A stretch of DNA of 64,000 nt from Scleromatobacter sp038243995 (GCA_038243995.1 JBBRTV010000002.1:62001-126000); one strand, 5' to 3'; numbered from the stretch's first letter, positions 8,327-17,539 are shown. The notes: generated from the sequence alone by a model not told the origin. Numbers and translations are program-made.

Positions 8327-9106
8327 TCAGCGGGCGCAGGCGAGCGACAGCGCCTGCAGCGGCCTGCCCGAGGCGGCGTCGACGGCCACGGCGACCCAGT
8401 GGCGCGACGCGCCGGCCTCGGGCGTCGACAGCGGCGTGAAGCGCAGGGTCTGCACGCCGGCCGAAGTCGCGTTCCACGGCAGCAGCTCGCGCACGACGTC
8501 GTCCTGGCGCAGCGTCGCGCCGCGGTTCTCGCCGGCCCCGACCTGCGTCTGCATGCCGTCGTCGACCACCGCCAGATAGCCGCCCACGCGAGCGGGCGCG
8601 CCCGCCGCCGGCGTGACGACGAGTTGCAGGATCGGGCCCTGCTGCTCGAGCGCCAGCCCGACCGTGGCGGGCGCCCCCGCCTGCAACGCGGCGGGGGACA
8701 GCGCGCTCCAGTGCGGCATGTCGCGCCCGTCGAGGAGTACCTGCGGCGTATAGGCGAAGCGCGCGCCGCTGGTGCGCTGCGACGCGTTCTGCCGCAGGGT
8801 GAACTGCGGCTGCGCGAAGCGATCCTTCCAGCCGAGGCTGTCCCAGTAATCGACATGGAACGCGAGCGGGATCACCCCGTCGCGCCCCTTCAGGCCGCTC
8901 AGCCAGCGCTCGGCCGGCGGACACGAGCTGCAGCCTTCCGAGGTGTAGAGCTCGACCACGGTCGGCACCCGGGCGCCGGATTCCGCGCGGCAGGCCGGCC
9001 CTGCCCGGGCGGCGATCGACGCTGCGAGGAGCGCGCCGCAGAGACCCGCGAGCGCGCCGACATGCAGGCCGCGCGCGCGGCGAGGACGGGGAGGAGGGTT
9101 GGACAT
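8327..9106 (-). CDS. DUF1223 thioredoxin-fold secreted protein
   Basis: The 259-residue protein has an arginine-containing N-terminus and a hydrophobic signal segment (GALAGLCGALLAASIAARAG), so it is probably exported. The mature part starts VVELYTSEGCSSCPPAERWL, with a CSSC motif in a thioredoxin-like context. Then follow AFHVDYWDSLGWKDRFA and TPQVLLDGRD, both typical of the DUF1223 family. The family's biochemical role is not established; a thiol-redox role is inferred from the CxxC. The ATG at 9106 is chosen because it gives a normal signal peptide; the frame remains open another 140 codons upstream without homology. The gene stands alone. Confidence 0.85.
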   Translation of the reverse strand: MSNPPPRPRRARGLHVGALAGLCGALLAASIAARAGPACRAESGARVPTVVELYTSEGCSSCPPAERWLSGLKGRDGVIPLAFHVDYWDSLGWKDRFAQPQFTLRQNASQRTSGARFAYTPQVLLDGRDMPHWSALSPAALQAGAPATVGLALEQQGPILQLVVTPAAGAPARVGGYLAVVDDGMQTQVGAGENRGATLRQDDVVRELLPWNATSAGVQTLRFTPLSTPEAGASRHWVAVAVDAASGRPLQALSLACAR

Positions 9107-9320
9107 GGCGGTTCGACGCACGCAGGCGTCGCGGTCGTTGACGATACCTGTTCGTCGCGGCAGTGACGGAATCCTTTCAATGCTCGATGCAAATGAGAGG
9201 TCATCGGGATGTTCCACGCCGGCTCGGCCGACGCCGATGCGGGCACGCCCTGGTACAGCGCAGGGAGGTGCGGCCGGCGGTCCGTGCGCACGAATCGATG
9301 ATCGACAAACAGGGAACACC

Positions 9321-9620
9321 ATGAATATTCGCATGATCGGCGGGGCCACTGCACTGGCCTTGGGACTGCTGCTGGGGGCTTGCGGCGGCGACTTCTCGTT
9401 CAACGGCCTGCCGGCCAGCAACGTCGCGCCAGTCGCCGATGCGGGCAGCGCGCAAAGCGCGTTCGTCGGCAGCGTCGTCACGCTGGACGGTAGCGCGAGC
9501 ACCGATGCCAACGCCGACGCCCTCACCTACGCGTGGACGCTCGCCAGCCGCCCGGCCGGGAGTACGGCCGCGCTCTCGAGCGCCACGGCCGACGTGCGCG
9601 GGCCCGTCGTCGGGCCGTAG
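9321..9620 (+). pseudogene. Truncated PKD-domain lipoprotein
   Basis: A good ribosome site (AGGGAACACC then ATG) starts a 99-residue reading frame with a lipoprotein signal peptide (LGLLLGAC, lipidated C21). Next comes the start of a PKD/REJ-type beta-sandwich: PVADAGSAQSAF, VVTLDGSASTDANADALTYAW. The normal continuation of a PKD domain after SSATA (a PTFTAD-like strand and a VNDG motif) is missing. The frame instead runs 10 residues (DVRGPVVGP) into a TAG in DNA that is antisense to the endonuclease remnant. I read this as a lipoprotein gene cut by a deletion or insertion near 9590-9605. A short lipoprotein may still be made. Confidence 0.7.
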
Positions 9621-10264
9621 AGGACCTCCATCGACTTGCGCGTTCCCTCGGGTTCGATGTCCGGGTCGAGCCGGTAGTACAGCTTGTCGTCCGTGCGATC
9701 CTGAGTGTTGTGGATCTTCCAGGACTGCAGCAGCGTGCGGGTCGATCCGTCGACCTCGTGCAGGTCGACGAGGAAGCCGGCCGGTACCAGCGCGCGCGAG
9801 ACCGTGGCGCCGCAGCCGTAGACGACAGCAAGGGTCATGAAGACGAGGTTGTCGCATTCGTCCGCGAACTTCCAGGCCTCGACCTCCATCTGCCGCCACT
9901 CGCCGTTGCGCTGCGATTGCGAGAACTGCGGGCAGATGTTGCGCGCGACATCCGGGCCACCCAGTTCAAGCGCGAAGATGTGGCCTTTGTCGACGTCCGC
10001 GCGTCCCGTGTTGCGGGGGCTCACGCTCAGCGCCGACTTCGGGATCTTCTTGGTCATGCCGATCCGGAAGCCCGACGACGGCTCGGGAGCCGACTAGCGC
10101 CCCGACGTCGAGCCCATCGGATAGATGTAGCCGCTGGCCAGGACGGGCCGGCTCAGTTCACCGATCGTGCCGGGGTTGAGGACCTCGTAGTCGATGGTGA
10201 CGTCGCCGTATTCCGCGCGTCTCTTCTTGCCGTCGAACAGGGTGTCGAACGAATAGCTGGGCAT
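9527..10264 (-). pseudogene. Interrupted DNA/RNA non-specific endonuclease-like gene
   Basis: A strong start (GGAGA five bases before ATG at 10264) opens a frame MPSYSFDTLFDGKKRRAEYG that stops at a TAG (10094-10096) after 56 codons. The frame continues in phase with SAPEPSSGFRIGMTKKIPKS and then RNTGRADVDKGHIFALELGG, ICPQFSQSQRNGEWRQME. This is the histidine/asparagine pattern of DNA/RNA non-specific endonucleases, often seen as toxin domains. One nonsense codon thus splits the gene. The 3' end also looks replaced: past about 9610 it is antisense to the lipoprotein fragment. A separate start at 10057 could make the C-terminal part alone. No immunity gene is evident. Confidence 0.7.
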
Positions 10265-10447
10265 GGTGTCTCCGGTCGATGAGGGCGCGCGCGGACGGAT
10301 GGTTGCGGCCGAGGCTGATCCTACAATGGTGCGCCCCATTGCAGAGTTCGGAACATCGACGTATCTGCCGGTGGAGTCGAACGGCAGGCCGTCGTCCAAT
10401 ATCCAGGTCAGGTCCGGCGCAGGGGCCCACACACGTCAGGAGAACTC

Positions 10448-10822
10448 ATGTTCGACCACGTCAAATTCGGCGTCAGCGACTATGCGGCGAGCAAAGCGTT
10501 CTTCCTCAAGGCACTCGAACCGCTCGGCGTAGCCGTTGTTTCGGAGGGGTTGCCGACGTATGGCGTCGAGCTCTGCGCAAAGGGCGAGACTTCGTTGTGC
10601 CTGTTCCAGACCGAGGAGAAGCCGGCGCATCTCCACCTGGCGTTCACGGCCGGGAGTCGCCAGCAAGTCGAGGCTTTCCATCGCGCGGCCCTGGCGGCGG
10701 GCGGCAAAGACAATGGCGCACCTGGCCTGCGCCCGCAGTACCACGCGAACTACTATGCAGCTTTCGTCATAGGTCCGGACGGGCACAACATCGAAGCGGT
10801 TTTCCACGAGCCCGCGGCCTGA
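10448..10822 (+). CDS. VOC-family (glyoxalase/dioxygenase-like) protein
   Basis: The 124-residue protein has the beta-alpha-beta-beta-beta pattern of vicinal-oxygen-chelate proteins. It begins MFDHVKFGVSDYAASKAFF and ends YAAFVIGPDGHNIEAVFHE; H4 and the C-terminal glutamate are the usual metal ligands. AHLHLAFTA lies between. The start has AGGAG six bases upstream. Such small VOC proteins are often annotated as glyoxalase or bleomycin-resistance homologues; substrate is not predictable. It is monocistronic and convergent with recJ, 53 bp away. Confidence 0.88.
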   Translation: MFDHVKFGVSDYAASKAFFLKALEPLGVAVVSEGLPTYGVELCAKGETSLCLFQTEEKPAHLHLAFTAGSRQQVEAFHRAALAAGGKDNGAPGLRPQYHANYYAAFVIGPDGHNIEAVFHEPAA

Positions 10823-10875
10823 CTATTGCGTCGAGCGGACGCCGCGATCACGGCAGGCGCCGCGCCGCGAACCCT

Positions 10876-12633
10876 TCAGCCCGCCGCCTCGATCACCATC
10901 TGCAGACGCTGCTGCCCCTGGAATTCGTCGATGCTGAGGCGATAGGCGAAACGAACGCGGTCGCCCACGGGCTCGGCGTGGCCGAACCAGATCGCATCGC
11001 GCAAAGTGCCCGCAAGCCGCACTTTCAATTTCAGGTGCTTCTCGCCGACCAGGCGCTGCTGCACCACGTCGACCTCGTCGCAGAACGTCGGCGCCTCGAA
11101 GCCCTGGCCCCAGACCTGCGCGTCGAGCGCCGCGACGGTCGTGGTGTTGAACCACTCCACCGCGAGCGGGCCGTCGGTGGCGAGCACGCGCGAGAGCGCC
11201 GCGGGGCTGAGCCATTCCTGGGCGACGGCGGCGAAGGCCTTGTCGAAGGTGTCGAAATCCGCGCGCGCGATCGTGCAGCCCGCGGCCATCGAGTGGCCAC
11301 CGAACTTGCGCAGCAAGCCGGGATGGCGCTTGCTGACGAGGTCGAGCGCATCGCGCAGGTGGAAGCCCGCGATCGATCGACCGGAACCCTTGAGGCAACC
11401 ATCGGCGCCCACCGCGAACACGAAAGTCGGGCGGTGCAGGCGGTCTTTCATGCGTCCGGCGACGATGCCGACCACGCCTTCGTGGAAGCCCTCGTGGAAC
11501 AGCGCGAGCGCGGCGGGCGGCAGGCCCGTGGGCATGATCTGCTCGGTCAGTTCCTCGGCCTGTTCGCGCATGCCGGCCTCGACGTCGCGGCGCTCGCGGT
11601 TGATGCGGTCGAGCTCGCCCGCGAGTTCGGCGGCGCGCGCCGGGTCGTCGGTGAGCAGGCATTCGATGCCCAGCGTCATGTCGGCGAGTCGGCCCGCGGC
11701 GTTGAGCCGGGGGCCGAGCGCGAAGCCGAAGTCGAACGCGCTCGCGCGCTCGGGCCGGCGCGCGGCGGCTTGGAACAGCGCGGCGATGCCGGGCTGCATG
11801 CGACCGGCGCGGATGCGCTTCAGGCCCTGCGCGACGAGACGGCGGTTGTTGGCGTCGAGCCGCACGACGTCGGCGACCGTGCCGAGCGCCACGAGATCGA
11901 GCAGGGCGTCGAGTCGCGGCTGCGACGCGGCGTCGAAGCGGCCACGCGCGCGCAGTTCCGCGCGCGTCGCGAGCAGCACGTAGAACATCACGCCGACGCC
12001 GGCCAGCGCCTTGCTTTCGAAGGCGCAGCCAGGCTGGTTCGGATTGACGATCACGTTGGCGTCCGGGAGGACGACGGCGTCGTTCTCTAGCGCCGGCAGG
12101 TGATGGTCGGTGACGAGCACGTCGATGCCGCGCGCCCGCGCATGGGCGACGCCGGCGATGCTGGCGATGCCGTTGTCGACGGTGACGAGCAACTCGGGCG
12201 CCGGCGGGCGCGTGGCGTCCCGGCCCGCGCCGTCCTCGCCGCACGCGAGGTCGACGATCGTCGGCGTCAGGCCGTAGCCGTGCAACTGGCGGTCGGGCAC
12301 GACGTAGGACAGGCGCGCACTCGACGCTCCGAGCATCTGCAGGCCGCGCAACGCGACGGCGCAGGCGGTCGCGCCGTCGCAGTCGTAGTCGGCGACGACG
12401 ACGATGCGCCGCTCCCGGTCGATCGCGTCCGCCAGCAGCCGCCCGGCCTCGGCGCTGCCGCGCAGTGTGGCGGGCGGCAGCAGGTGGGCCATCGTGTCGT
12501 CGAGCTCGTCGGCGCTGCGCACGCCGCGCGCCGCGAACAGGCGCGCCAGCAACGGATGGATGCCGGCCTGTTCGAGTGCGAACGCGGTGCGCGGCGGCAC
12601 GTCGCGCACGTGCAGGCGAGGGCCGGCCGTCAT
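10876..12633 (-). CDS. recJ: Single-stranded-DNA-specific exonuclease RecJ
   Basis: RecJ degrades single-stranded DNA 5' to 3' in RecF-pathway recombination and mismatch repair. The 585-residue protein shows the DHH phosphoesterase motifs VVADYDCDGATA, VTVDNGIAS and VTDHHLPA, then FALGPRLNAAGRL. The DHHA1 nucleic-acid-binding region has GGHSMAAGCTI. The length is normal. GGGGGAG lies five bases upstream of the ATG. It follows a phosphoglycerate-mutase-like gene on the same strand after 76 bp, an arrangement common in Burkholderiales. Confidence 0.96.
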   Translation of the reverse strand: MTAGPRLHVRDVPPRTAFALEQAGIHPLLARLFAARGVRSADELDDTMAHLLPPATLRGSAEAGRLLADAIDRERRIVVVADYDCDGATACAVALRGLQMLGASSARLSYVVPDRQLHGYGLTPTIVDLACGEDGAGRDATRPPAPELLVTVDNGIASIAGVAHARARGIDVLVTDHHLPALENDAVVLPDANVIVNPNQPGCAFESKALAGVGVMFYVLLATRAELRARGRFDAASQPRLDALLDLVALGTVADVVRLDANNRRLVAQGLKRIRAGRMQPGIAALFQAAARRPERASAFDFGFALGPRLNAAGRLADMTLGIECLLTDDPARAAELAGELDRINRERRDVEAGMREQAEELTEQIMPTGLPPAALALFHEGFHEGVVGIVAGRMKDRLHRPTFVFAVGADGCLKGSGRSIAGFHLRDALDLVSKRHPGLLRKFGGHSMAAGCTIARADFDTFDKAFAAVAQEWLSPAALSRVLATDGPLAVEWFNTTTVAALDAQVWGQGFEAPTFCDEVDVVQQRLVGEKHLKLKVRLAGTLRDAIWFGHAEPVGDRVRFAYRLSIDEFQGQQRLQMVIEAAG

Positions 12634-12709
12634 CGCGGCTCCCCCGTGCCATGCGGCGCCACGCGGCAGCGGGCGGGCGTCCCGGCCGCGCGCGCCGGCC
12701 GGCGCGGAT

Positions 12710-13666
12710 TCACAGCGCCTCCAGCAAGGGTTGGGCGTGCGCAGCGCGCGTACCGAGCAGGGACTTCCACCACGGCCGCGCGGCAGGCGCCCAGGTACGG
12801 GCCAGGCGCTCGCCGCACAGTGTCAGGCGGGCTGCCCCGCCGGCGTCGGCCGCTTCCGCGAGCGCGCGCACCGGACCGGCGTCGAGGGCGTGCCAGGCTT
12901 CCGCCCAGGCGCTCCAGTCCTCGGCGAGCGCGGGGGCCCGCAGGCGGTCGTCGACGACGACTCCGGCCGGCTGCGCCGAGGCCGGTGCCGCGGTCGCGCC
13001 GGTGCCGCTGAGCCAGAACGAGTTCACGGGCAGGGCGCGACGCGCCTCGCGCGCGTCGTTCAGCGGGTGCACGTAGAGCAGCATCTGCACTTCGCTCTGC
13101 AGTCGTCGCACCAGCAGCACGCCGGGGTGATCGTTGAGCCACAGGTCGACGTTGCGGCCGATGACGCGATCGATGGACGCCGTGGGCAGCGACGCGAGCG
13201 AAGGATGGCTCACGTACCAGCGCGTCGGGCCCGCCCAGTGCCAGCTCCAGCCGAGGTCTTCGAACAGCGGCGCGAGCGTCGCATGCAGCGTGCGCGCCTC
13301 GTCCTCCTCGAGCGCGAGCGAGGCCGGGTCGACGAGATTGACCTGGTCCCGGCCCACGTGCCAGTGCGTCGGCGTCAGCAGGCCCCAGCCGCTCCCGGCG
13401 ACAGGTGCGAAGCCGTCCGCGCGCGCCGCCTCGGCGGCGAAGGGCAGCAGACCATCGGCGACCGGCCAGCCGCGCAGGCGCGCGAGCACGCGCTCGTGCG
13501 GCGGCGACAGGGTGTACTCGTCGGCTTGCGCTTCGTCCGCGGCGGCCGGCTCGTCCACCGCGGCCCAGCGTCCCAGCAGGCGCTCCAGGTTCGGCAGGTT
13601 CAGCGTGCCGACGGTGTGCGCGGCGGCATCGGACAGTGCCGAGGCGAAAGGGATCACAAGATGCAT
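12710..13666 (-). CDS. Phosphoglycerate-mutase-like protein of Burkholderiales
   Basis: The 318-residue protein begins MHLVIPFASALSDAAAHTVG and has HWHVGRDQVNLVDP, SLASLPTASIDRVIGRNVDLWL and LQMLLYVHPLNDAREARRALPVNSFW-type segments (given here in part). Proteins of this shape upstream of recJ in Burkholderiales are usually annotated as phosphoglycerate mutase or its regulatory homologue. I do not see a complete set of catalytic metal ligands of the true independent mutase, so enzymatic activity is doubtful. It is the first gene of a likely two-gene unit with recJ. Confidence is high that it is a gene, low for function. Confidence 0.7.
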   Translation of the reverse strand: MHLVIPFASALSDAAAHTVGTLNLPNLERLLGRWAAVDEPAAADEAQADEYTLSPPHERVLARLRGWPVADGLLPFAAEAARADGFAPVAGSGWGLLTPTHWHVGRDQVNLVDPASLALEEDEARTLHATLAPLFEDLGWSWHWAGPTRWYVSHPSLASLPTASIDRVIGRNVDLWLNDHPGVLLVRRLQSEVQMLLYVHPLNDAREARRALPVNSFWLSGTGATAAPASAQPAGVVVDDRLRAPALAEDWSAWAEAWHALDAGPVRALAEAADAGGAARLTLCGERLARTWAPAARPWWKSLLGTRAAHAQPLLEAL

Positions 13667-13790
13667 AACCGGCGATTATCCCGTGCGGGGCTTCCCCGGG
13701 TCCGCCAGCCCGGCTCGCATCGGAGCGGGCCGCACGCGTGCTGCAGCGGGCGCGCGCCGTCGCCCGCTCCGGGCGCCGGCGCGCGGCCAT

Positions 13791-14225
13791 TCATGCCGAG
13801 GGCCCCTCGCCCGGTGGCCAGCGGACGTCCGCGGCGGACCACGCGGTGAGGATGCGGTCGACGATCTCGCGCCGGCGCGACTGCGCCCAGAGCGGCATCG
13901 TCCGTTGCCATTCCGCTTCGTCCGGCACGACGAACACGAGCCGGTCAGCGCCCTCGCGATGCAGCTTGATCGAGATCGACGGCTTGTCCCGGCCCTGGAT
14001 TTCCTCGTAGACCCAGTAATCCTTGAAGCGCCGGCCCGACCAGCCCTTCGCCGCGATCTGCCCCCGGACCTCGAGCGTGCGTGAAAAGCGCCAGGCCGGG
14101 ATCAGCACGATGGGAACGATCACCGCCCACTTGCCGAAGAGCACGGCGGCCACCACGGTCGCAGCGGCGATGAGGGCGAAGCCGACGAGGAACAACTGGG
14201 TCGGGCGGTTGTCAGGCGAGCTCAC
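13791..14225 (-). CDS. Unrecognised two-helix membrane protein, 144 aa
   Basis: The GTG at 14225 is chosen as start because GGAGG lies seven bases upstream; an ATG nine codons further out lacks one. Two adjacent hydrophobic helices (FLVGFALIAAATVVAAVLFG and AVIVPIVLIPAW) are followed by a soluble domain of about 95 residues, with RFKDYWVYEEIQGRDKPSI and RLVFVVPDEAEWQRTM. With a short N-terminus, the soluble part is probably cytoplasmic. I do not recognise the family. It follows the GAF/GGDEF-like gene on the same strand after 137 bp and may share its transcript. Confidence 0.7.
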   Translation of the reverse strand: MSSPDNRPTQLFLVGFALIAAATVVAAVLFGKWAVIVPIVLIPAWRFSRTLEVRGQIAAKGWSGRRFKDYWVYEEIQGRDKPSISIKLHREGADRLVFVVPDEAEWQRTMPLWAQSRRREIVDRILTAWSAADVRWPPGEGPSA

Positions 14226-14362
14226 GGAAATCCTCCGACGCCTTGCGGGCATCCTCGCGCCATTGTGACCGCCGCCGGATGCAATCGTCGCGGGCGCCCG
14301 CCCACGTGCGAAACGGGGCAGGCCTGTTTGCGAGGGGTCGCAGCGCCGCGCTTCGGCCGGCT

Positions 14363-15295
14363 TCAGGCGCGCGCGCGCGCGCCCCGGTGTTCTTCCATGG
14401 CGTCCACCGCGCGGTCGTAAGCCTCGGCCAGGCCGTTGCTGCGATTGCGCATCGCCATGCCCATCGCGGCGGAAACCTCGGCGGCCTGCAGGCATTGTTC
14501 CAGGCGGCGCAGCAGCGCCATCGCTTCGGCCGTCGTGCACTCCACGCCGAGCACGACGAAGCGGTCGTGCGCGAGGCGCGCCAGGGTGTCGGGCTTGCGT
14601 ACCGTCTGGCGCAGGGCCTGGGCGGTGCGTACCAGCACGGATTCGTGAACCTCACGCTCGGCGGCCGTCGCAGGCAACGTCTTCATGCCGTCGAGCTCGA
14701 TCGCGACCACGCAGGCGGTGGCGCCGTAGCGACGGCAACGCTCCTCCTCGGCGGCCAGTGCCAGTTCCCAGCCGCGCACGTTGGCGAACCCGGTCAGGGC
14801 ATCGGTGAGCCCTTCGTAGCGCGCCGTGCGGGCCTCGCGGGTGAGGGCGGTGGCCTGCATCTCGGCGCTGAGCAGGCCGCTGAGCATGTCGGCCAGCACT
14901 TCGACCATCGGTTGCTCGTCGACGATGGTGGCCGGCATCGCCTGCGGGTTGAAGCCGCAGAGCGTTCCGAACAGCTTGCCTTCGGCATTGACCAGCGGCA
15001 CGCCGACGTAGGCGCCGAGCGCGAAGCGCTGCGCGATCGGGGCATCGGCGTAGGTGGGCACGTCGGCGACGCGGGGGGCGATGCGCGGGCCGTCGCCGCG
15101 CACCATGCGCGAGCAGAAAGTGTCGGCCCAGCGGAAGACGTCGCCTTCGGCCACGCCGTAGCCGTGGTCGTCGGCGTCGAGGACGACCCAGTCTTCGTCG
15201 TCCGTGCGCGTGACCATCCACAGGTCCATGCCGATGCGGCGATGCAGGAACGCCAACACCTCTTTCGAGGCGCCGGCGAAGTCGGGTGCTTTCAT
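14363..15295 (-). CDS. GAF domain protein with degenerate GGDEF domain
   Basis: The 310-residue protein starts at ATG 15295 with GGGAAGAA upstream. Residues of about 20-160 form a GAF domain (DLWMVTRTDDEDWVVLD, YVGVPLVNAEGKLFGTLCGF). The C-terminal half aligns with diguanylate cyclases (LTDALTGFANVRGWELALA), but the GGDEF signature is replaced by AHDRF (in LARLAHDRFVVLG). The metal/substrate segment is IELDGMKTL rather than DxDxFKxxND. It therefore probably cannot make c-di-GMP and acts, if at all, as a sensor or nucleotide-binding protein. The C-terminus ends in an alanine/arginine run. Confidence 0.85.
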   Translation of the reverse strand: MKAPDFAGASKEVLAFLHRRIGMDLWMVTRTDDEDWVVLDADDHGYGVAEGDVFRWADTFCSRMVRGDGPRIAPRVADVPTYADAPIAQRFALGAYVGVPLVNAEGKLFGTLCGFNPQAMPATIVDEQPMVEVLADMLSGLLSAEMQATALTREARTARYEGLTDALTGFANVRGWELALAAEEERCRRYGATACVVAIELDGMKTLPATAAEREVHESVLVRTAQALRQTVRKPDTLARLAHDRFVVLGVECTTAEAMALLRRLEQCLQAAEVSAAMGMAMRNRSNGLAEAYDRAVDAMEEHRGARARA

Positions 15296-15516
15296 GTGGT
15301 TTCTTCCCTGGGCGCGCCGTGGCGTCGGCGCTCTGGCTCTGCCTTGCTCCGACAAAGCATTCTTCGATCATCTTACTCATGTCGCGGGCCGCGCCCGCCG
15401 GCGCGAGAGCGGAGTTCCGCCGATCCCGCAGCTTCGCCCCGCGGCGGACGCGCCCGTGCCCGTGCCCCACTAGAATGCGCCGTAGCCTGCGCTTCCTGCG
15501 CGGGCGGGGAATTTCG

Positions 15517-16773
15517 GTGCCTTTTGAGTGGCTTATTGGCTGGCGCTACACGCGCGCCGGCCGCGCCGGGCGGCGCAACGCGTTCATCTCGTTCATTTCC
15601 GGCGTCTCGATGCTGGGCATCGGACTCGGCGTCGCGGCACTGGTGGTCGTGCTGTCGGTGATGAACGGCTTCCAGGACGAGGTGCGCGACCGCATGTTGT
15701 CGGCTGTCGCGCACGTCCAGCTCACCAACGAGAGCGGCGACGCCGTCGCCGACTGGCAGGGCCTGGCGCGCAAGGCCGAAGGCATGGAGCCCGAGATCCG
15801 CGGCGCGGCGCCCTACACCGAAGTGCAGTCGCTGCTGGCGCGCGGCGACACGATGCGCGGCGCCGTGGTGCGCGGCATCGAGCCGGCCGAGGAAGGCAAG
15901 ATCACCTCGCTGGCCGCCGACCTCGATCGCGAAGGCGTGCTCAAGCAGCTCGCGCCCGGTAGCTGGAACATCGTGCTCGGCGCGGAACTGGCCCGCGAAC
16001 TGGACGTGCGCGTCGGCGACCAGGTCACGGTGGTCGCGCCCAGCGGCCAGGTCACGCCGGCCGGCGTCCTGCCGCGCATGAAGGCGTTCAACGTCGTCGG
16101 CGTGTTCTCGGTCGGCCATTTCCAGTACGACAGCGGCCTGGCGCTCGCCAACCTCGACGACACCGCCAAGCTCTACCGCACCGGCGGCCCCACCGGCGTG
16201 CAGTTGCGCATCGCGGACGTGCAGGACGCACGCGTCGTCGCGCGCCGCCTCGCGCAGGGCCTGGGCGACCATCTGCGCGTGACCGACTGGACGCGCACCA
16301 ACGCGGCCTGGTACGACGCCGTGCAGGTCGAGAAGACGCTGATGTTCATCATCCTGACGCTGATCGTGGCCGTCGCCGCCTTCAACCTCGTCTCGACGCT
16401 GGTGATGACCGTCACCGACAAGCAGGCCGACATCGCGATCCTGCGCACGCTGGGCGCCAGCCCGCGCTCGATCATGGCGATCTTCATGGTGCAGGGCGCC
16501 GCCGCCGGCATCGCCGGCACCTTCGGCGGCGTCGGCCTGGGCCTGCTCATTTCCTTCAACATCGCGCGCATCGTCTCCTTCATCGAGATGCTGCTGCGCA
16601 AGACCTTCGTCACCGGCGACGTCTACATCCTCGACCACATGCCCAGCGACCCGCGCGCCTCGGACATCGTGCCGATCTGCCTGATCTCGCTCGTGCTCGC
16701 TTTCGTCGCCACGATCTACCCGAGCTGGCGCGCCAGCCGCGTGCGTCCCGCGGAGGCCCTGCGCTATGAATGA
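15517..16773 (+). CDS. lolC: Lipoprotein-releasing system permease LolC/LolE
   Basis: This is the inner-membrane permease of the Lol transporter that releases outer-membrane lipoproteins to LolA. GTG at 15517 is chosen because CGGGGA precedes it and the product starts with the family sequence (WLIGWRYTRAG). The 418-residue protein has an N-terminal helix (LGIGLGVAALVVVLSVMNGFQ), a large periplasmic domain, and three C-terminal helices including TLIVAVAAFNLVSTLVM, typical of MacB/FtsX-type permeases. The motif MNGFQDEVRDRML is conserved in LolC/E. It overlaps lolD by 8 bp (ATGAATGA), implying coupled translation. A single LolC/E-type gene suggests a homodimeric permease unless a paralogue lies elsewhere. 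Confidence 0.94.
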   Translation: MPFEWLIGWRYTRAGRAGRRNAFISFISGVSMLGIGLGVAALVVVLSVMNGFQDEVRDRMLSAVAHVQLTNESGDAVADWQGLARKAEGMEPEIRGAAPYTEVQSLLARGDTMRGAVVRGIEPAEEGKITSLAADLDREGVLKQLAPGSWNIVLGAELARELDVRVGDQVTVVAPSGQVTPAGVLPRMKAFNVVGVFSVGHFQYDSGLALANLDDTAKLYRTGGPTGVQLRIADVQDARVVARRLAQGLGDHLRVTDWTRTNAAWYDAVQVEKTLMFIILTLIVAVAAFNLVSTLVMTVTDKQADIAILRTLGASPRSIMAIFMVQGAAAGIAGTFGGVGLGLLISFNIARIVSFIEMLLRKTFVTGDVYILDHMPSDPRASDIVPICLISLVLAFVATIYPSWRASRVRPAEALRYE

Positions 16774-17503
16774 CTTCACCCGACCCGGCGCCGTCGTGCT
16801 GCAGGCCACCGGCCTCGGTCGCCGCTTCACCGAAGGCGGGCTCGACGTGCAGGTGCTCGCCAACGTCGACCTCGCGGTGCATGCCGGCGAGACGCTCGCC
16901 GTCGTCGGCGCCTCGGGCTCCGGCAAGAGTACGCTGCTGCACCTGCTCGGTGGCCTCGACGCCCCCACGCAGGGCCGCGTGCTGCTGATGGGCCAGGACA
17001 TCCATGCGCTGGGCGCGGCCGCGCAGGGCCATTTTCGCAACGAGCATCTCGGCTTCGTCTACCAGTTCCACCACTTGCTGCCCGAGTTCTCGGCACTGGA
17101 CAACGTGGCGATGCCGCTGCTGATCCGGCGCGAGAAGATGGCGCAGGCGCACCGTCGCGCGCTCGAGATGCTGGATGCGGTCGGCCTGCGCGCGCGTGCG
17201 GCGCACCGGCCGGGCGAGCTTTCGGGCGGCGAGCGCCAGCGCGTGGCCATCGCGCGCGCGCTCGTCACGCGCCCGGCATGCGTGCTCGCGGACGAGCCCA
17301 CGGGCAACCTCGACCGCGATACCGCCAACGGCGTCTTCGAGCACATGCTTGCCCTGGCGCGCGACCGCGGCACCGCCTTCGTCGTCGTGACGCACGACAG
17401 CCGCATCGCGGCGCGTTGCCAGCGCCAGCTGCGGCTCGAGCGCGGCGAGCTGGTGGCCCCCACGCTCCTCGCATCGCCGCCTCCGCAGGAGGTGCTCGGC
17501 TAG
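16766..17503 (+). CDS. lolD: Lipoprotein-releasing ABC transporter ATPase LolD
   Basis: The 245-residue ATPase powers LolC/E. Visible motifs: Walker A GASGSGKST, Q loop region YQFHHLLPEFSALDN (the LLPEF segment is typical of LolD), signature LSGGERQRVAIARAL, Walker B VLADEPTGNLD, and switch histidine VVTHD. Translation starts inside the lolC stop region (8-bp overlap). The C-terminus has a short nonconserved tail. No third lol gene follows; the next gene is a TatD nuclease 91 bp on. Confidence 0.96.
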   Translation: MNDFTRPGAVVLQATGLGRRFTEGGLDVQVLANVDLAVHAGETLAVVGASGSGKSTLLHLLGGLDAPTQGRVLLMGQDIHALGAAAQGHFRNEHLGFVYQFHHLLPEFSALDNVAMPLLIRREKMAQAHRRALEMLDAVGLRARAAHRPGELSGGERQRVAIARALVTRPACVLADEPTGNLDRDTANGVFEHMLALARDRGTAFVVVTHDSRIAARCQRQLRLERGELVAPTLLASPPPQEVLG

Positions 17504-17519
17504 CGCACCGGGGGCGGTA

Positions 17520-17539
17520 CGGGCGTCCCGGGACGCCCG
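17520..17539. terminator. 20-bp perfect palindrome after lolD, possible terminator
   Basis: CGGGCGTCCCGGGACGCCCG is fully self-complementary and lies 16 bases after the lolD stop. No T run follows, only GCGCCTTTCTC 10 bases on. It may form a cruciform or stem acting as a weak terminator or attenuator between lolD and the TatD gene, or be a protein site. The role is inferred from position only. Confidence 0.4.
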
